7,506 nt of DNA from contig JAITJQ010000053.1 of assembly GCA_031278845.1 (NCBI GenBank), forward strand, positions 1 through 7,506. Direction: 5' to 3'. The DNA is from Puniceicoccales bacterium. GTDB taxonomy: Bacteria > Verrucomicrobiota > Verrucomicrobiia > Opitutales > LL51. A program made the position numbers and the translations under genes. This document shows, piece after piece, positions 4,592-7,506 of this stretch; the stretch's first letter is position 1, and the number at the start of each line of letters is the position of its first letter. The notes beneath the pieces were generated by a model. It saw nothing but the letters and a program-made list of their open reading frames with translations. It was not told the DNA's origin and ran no database searches.

Positions 4592-4768
4592 ATTAAGTTG
4601 TTGTGTTATTGGTTTCTTAATTTGTTTTAACCAAACGGGGTCTTCTTCTCTTAGGGGGAAATCGTAATCTTCCTTTTGGGAGTTATCCAGGGATTCTTCC
4701 TCTTCGCTCGAATAATCATCTTCTTCGGAAGAAGTATCCGATTCAGGTCTTTTTTAAAATTTCATCAT
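4592..4768 (-). pseudogene. In-frame upstream part of the ankyrin gene, cut by a TAA at codon 5
   Basis: Going upstream in the ankyrin frame, 54 sense codons lead to a TAA (4756-4754), and four codons before that are two consecutive ATGs (4768 and 4765): ATG ATG AAA TTT TAA. The sense part is strikingly acidic and serine-rich (SDTSSEEDDYSSEEEE) and then EDPVWLK ... QQLNLNH, which is the first half of the 40-residue duplication; cutting at the TTG would remove half a repeat unit. This argues that the ancestral protein began near 4768 (about 260 residues) and that the TAA is a nonsense change. No good ribosome binding site lies before the ATGs either. Confidence 0.5.
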
Positions 4769-4820
4769 TTCGTAACGTTCTGAGCTTGTTTTTTGGCAAA
4801 ACTTACTACGGTCAGCATCT

Positions 4821-7433
4821 ATGACGATAAATTATAAAAACTATGATTTTCAGAAAATAGAACCATTTTGGCAAAAAAAATGGCTGGAAGAAAAAACATT
4901 TCGTGCGGAAAATGAAGGCTCTAACGAAAAATATTACGTTCTCGATATGTTTCCTTACCCATCGGGGGCCGGTCTACATATCGGCCATCCGGAAGGTTAC
5001 ACCGCCTCCGATATTCTTGCCCGCTACAAGTGGGCCAATGGGTTTAATGTTTTACATCCTATGGGTTGGGATGCCTTTGGGCTACCGGCGGAACAGCATG
5101 CCATCGCTACGGGTCAACACCCATCGATCAATACGGAAAATAATATTCATCGCTTCCGTCAGCAAATTCAATCCTTCGGTTTCGCCATCGATTGGGATCG
5201 GGAAGTCGATACGACGAATCCTCACTATTACCGTTGGACTCAGTGGATTTTTTTGCAATTATTTAAACATGGCCTAGCCTATGTTGGCGACAAACCCGTT
5301 TGGTGGTGTCCGGAATTGCGATCTGTGCTGGCCAATGAGGAAGTGATTAATGGCCGTTCGGAGCGGGGTGATTTTCCGGTAGAGCGAAAAAATTTACGCC
5401 AGTGGGTTTTGAGGATTACGGAATATGCTGATAAATTACTGCAAGGGCTCGAGGATATCGATTGGCCCGATTCGACGAAACGACAGCAAATCGCTTGGAT
5501 TGGCCGTTCAGAGGGTTTGGAGCTGGACTTTGAAATCATTCCCAATGGGCCAAAAATTTCCGTCTATACGACACGTCCAGATACGGTTTCCGGTGTAACA
5601 TTTTTAGTCTTAGCCCCTGAACATGAGTTTGTCGAGCGGGTGACGACTCCAGAAAATCGAGAAAAAATCCAGGAATACATCAATAATGCGAAAAAGAAAA
5701 GCGATCTGGAACGGACGGATTTAGCCAAGGAAAAATCGGGAGTATTTACGGGAGGTTTTGCGAAGAATCCGTTTAATGGGGAATCGATTCCGATTTGGAT
5801 TGCGGATTACGTGCTTATTTCCTACGGGACGGGGGCGATCATGGCCGTACCGGCCCACGATGAGCGCGATTTTGAATTTGCGCAAAAATTTAACATTCCA
5901 GTAAAACAGGTGATTATTGCTTCCGAAACGCAATCCCAGGGTAGTATTTTGGCAACTGAAGAATCCCAAAATTCGGAGTCAAAAACTCAGGAGAGCTTAC
6001 CCTTTTGCGCGGATGGAATACTGGTCAATTCCGGCGAATTTAATGGTTTAGCGACGGAGGAAGCTAAAAAACAAATGGCGCAGAGAGCGGAGCAACTCGG
6101 CTTTGGTAAGCGGGCGGTAAAGTATAAACTGCGTGACTGGCTATTTTCACGGCAGCGTTACTGGGGCGAACCGATTCCGATTCTGTGGATCGAGCGATCC
6201 CATTACGATCGTGCGTTGGCCGAGAAGAAGGCTTATTTTCTCGATAAAATTCCAGCCCGTGTTGTATCTTATAAGAAAGACGGCGTCGAGTGGTGTGCAA
6301 TTCCGGTCAGTGAGGAGCAATTGCCTTTGAAACTTCCAGAAACGGATACTTATTTACCCTCCGACGATGGAGAGAGTCCGTTGGCCTGGGCAAAGCAATG
6401 GTTAAATATTTTTGTGAGTTTGTTAACGGGCGAAATTTCCACGGAACCCCAAACGGGATTTATTCCTGCCGTCCGTGAAACCAATACCATGCCCCAGTGG
6501 GCGGGTTCCTGTTGGTACTATTTGCGCTACATGTCGCCGGATTGTGAAAAAAGTTTAGTTGATCCCCAGGCGGAGACCTATTGGGGGAGTCCCGACTTTT
6601 ACATTGGTGGAGCGGAACACGCCGTTTTGCATCTGCTTTACGCGCGCTTTTGGCACTTATTTCTTTACGACGTTGGGGTCATTTCCGCCGTTCGAGAACC
6701 ATTTCAAAAGTTATTTCATCAGGGCATTATTTTGGGGAGTGATGGCAATAAAATGTCAAAAAGTCGCGGTAATGTTGTTAATCCGGATGAAGTTATCCGG
6801 CAATACGGTGCCGATTCGCTGCGCTTATACGAGATGTTTTTAGGGCCGTTTGATGCGATGAAACCTTGGAGTACGCAAGGTATCGAGGGTGTTTACCGCT
6901 TTCTGAAAAAAGTTTGGGCACTTTACGTTGATGGTGATGGTGAAGTTAAAGAATTTTTAGCGGAAGAGGATATGGCAATTGATCGCTTACTCCACGAAAC
7001 AATCAAAAAAGTTACGGAAGATATTGAGGCACTGCAGTTTAATACAGCGATTGCACAGATGATGATTTTTATTAACGCGGCGCAAAAAGTAGGCATAAGT
7101 CGTCAAGTGGCTGTAGTATTTTTACAACTACTTGCTCCCTTTGCACCACACATTGCGGAAGAATTGTGGGCGCGCTTGAAAGAGCCATTTTCGATTTCGA
7201 AAGCCAAATGGCCGACCTATGATGTTTCGAAATTGGTTACGGATCAAGTTAAAATTGTTCTTCAGGTCAACGGGAAGGTTCGCGATGAAATCTTGGTCGA
7301 TAGTGATGCCACACAGGAAATAATTGAAAAAATTGCTTGGCAACAGAGTCGCTTTTTAACATTTCTTTCCGGCAAAAAGATTGCAAGGAAAATTTATATT
7401 CCTGGAAAAATTTTAAATGTCGTGGTTGATTAA
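4821..7433 (+). CDS. leuS: Leucyl-tRNA synthetase
   Basis: Complete, 870 residues, the normal bacterial size. It charges tRNA-Leu with leucine using ATP and edits mischarged tRNA. Class I signatures are intact: HIGH at residues 53-56 in GAGLHIGHPEGYT, KMSKS at 644-648 in GNKMSKSRGN. The CP1 editing domain shows TTRPDT (250-255) and GTGAIMAVPAHDERD with the conserved aspartates. The anticodon-binding region follows KMSKS, and the C-terminal tRNA-binding domain (VLQVNGKVRDEI) is whole. The zinc-ribbon cysteines found in many relatives are absent around residues 450-560. A Ser/Gln/Glu-rich linker (367-395, e.g. SETQSQGSILATEESQNS) makes the end of CP1 longer than usual. The ATG at 4821 starts the NYDFQKIEPFWQKKW family N-terminus; the ribosome binding site is weak. 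It diverges from the ankyrin gene; I see no convincing promoter in the roughly 50-bp gap. Confidence 0.97.
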   Translation: MTINYKNYDFQKIEPFWQKKWLEEKTFRAENEGSNEKYYVLDMFPYPSGAGLHIGHPEGYTASDILARYKWANGFNVLHPMGWDAFGLPAEQHAIATGQHPSINTENNIHRFRQQIQSFGFAIDWDREVDTTNPHYYRWTQWIFLQLFKHGLAYVGDKPVWWCPELRSVLANEEVINGRSERGDFPVERKNLRQWVLRITEYADKLLQGLEDIDWPDSTKRQQIAWIGRSEGLELDFEIIPNGPKISVYTTRPDTVSGVTFLVLAPEHEFVERVTTPENREKIQEYINNAKKKSDLERTDLAKEKSGVFTGGFAKNPFNGESIPIWIADYVLISYGTGAIMAVPAHDERDFEFAQKFNIPVKQVIIASETQSQGSILATEESQNSESKTQESLPFCADGILVNSGEFNGLATEEAKKQMAQRAEQLGFGKRAVKYKLRDWLFSRQRYWGEPIPILWIERSHYDRALAEKKAYFLDKIPARVVSYKKDGVEWCAIPVSEEQLPLKLPETDTYLPSDDGESPLAWAKQWLNIFVSLLTGEISTEPQTGFIPAVRETNTMPQWAGSCWYYLRYMSPDCEKSLVDPQAETYWGSPDFYIGGAEHAVLHLLYARFWHLFLYDVGVISAVREPFQKLFHQGIILGSDGNKMSKSRGNVVNPDEVIRQYGADSLRLYEMFLGPFDAMKPWSTQGIEGVYRFLKKVWALYVDGDGEVKEFLAEEDMAIDRLLHETIKKVTEDIEALQFNTAIAQMMIFINAAQKVGISRQVAVVFLQLLAPFAPHIAEELWARLKEPFSISKAKWPTYDVSKLVTDQVKIVLQVNGKVRDEILVDSDATQEIIEKIAWQQSRFLTFLSGKKIARKIYIPGKILNVVVD

Positions 7434-7450
7434 ACCGGAGGGCTCCGGTT
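7433..7450 (+). terminator. Hairpin at the leuS stop codon, possible terminator
   Basis: AACCGGAG (7433-7440) and CTCCGGTT (7443-7450) form a perfect 8-bp stem with a GG loop; its first base is the last base of the leuS TAA. As at rsmE there is no T-tract, and the compound palindrome follows two bases later, so the two may act together. Confidence 0.55.
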
Positions 7451-7451
7451 G

Positions 7452-7506
7452 CCCAGGGGGGCTCCGCCCCCCTGGACACCCCGCAAGGAGTCAGTGACTC
7501 CTTGAC
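7452..7506 (-). repeat. Compound palindromic repeat, right inverted copy (runs to window edge)
   Basis: This is the inverted counterpart of 523-576: CCAGGGGGGC-TCC-GCCCCCCTGG (7453-7475, a perfect 10-bp stem), a short linker, then CAAGGAGTCA-G-TGACTCCTTG (7484-7504). The linker-plus-palindrome part is inverted relative to the left copy, but the TCC triloop reads the same way on the + strand in both, so the hairpin and its flank have flipped independently. The element may continue beyond the window. Confidence 0.85.

Overview
The window looks like accessory-rich chromosome from a Gram-negative-type bacterium, about 40-45% GC in its genes, with very GC-rich palindromes between them. The leucyl-tRNA synthetase has no zinc-ribbon cysteines and carries the QWAGSCWYYLRY signature. 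From memory this resembles Verrucomicrobiota (Opitutae/Puniceicoccales-like) enzymes, but that is a weak inference that only a search could confirm. The ankyrin protein with an acidic N-terminus and the amount of repeated or decayed DNA would fit a host-associated lifestyle, also an inference.

Layout: (1) 1-237 is the 3' end of rsmE (16S rRNA m3U1498 methyltransferase). (2) 235-575 is a dense array of seven perfect or near-perfect hairpins, most with 3-nt loops; the last two form a compound palindrome that recurs inverted at the right edge (7453-7506). (3) 595-879 is a 282-bp remnant of an IS1-like insertion sequence with imperfect terminal inverted repeats and a frameshifted zinc-finger transposase start. 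(4) 1000-1287 (-) encodes a small protein of unknown function with a possible signal peptide. (5) 1288-1722 has no convincing gene but is rich in hairpins and carries two copies of a dispersed repeat; a third copy lies at 3902-3963. (6) 1723-2352 (-) is a Nudix hydrolase of the ADP-ribose pyrophosphatase type, divergent by only 14 bp from a MATE-family multidrug/Na+ efflux gene (2367-3779, +). (7) The MATE stop overlaps, in an ATGA, a 23-codon ORF whose first eight residues (MKSLIIVE) are those expected for DNA topoisomerase I (topA), so it may be the stump of a lost topA. (8) 3986-4591 (-) is an ankyrin-repeat protein whose frame continues upstream to an ATG pair at 4768/4765 but is broken by a TAA at codon 5. 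(9) 4821-7433 (+) is a complete leuS, followed immediately by a hairpin and the inverted palindrome copy.

Apart from rsmE and leuS (core translation functions) the contents are accessory: a detoxification/export pair (Nudix and MATE), a eukaryotic-like repeat protein, and mobile or repeated debris. The strongest unexplained signals are the covarying hairpin family, the three-copy dispersed repeat (two of whose copies lie just 3' of leftward genes), and the topA-like stump coupled to the MATE gene. I do not see a complete defence system, CRISPR array, tRNA or rRNA.
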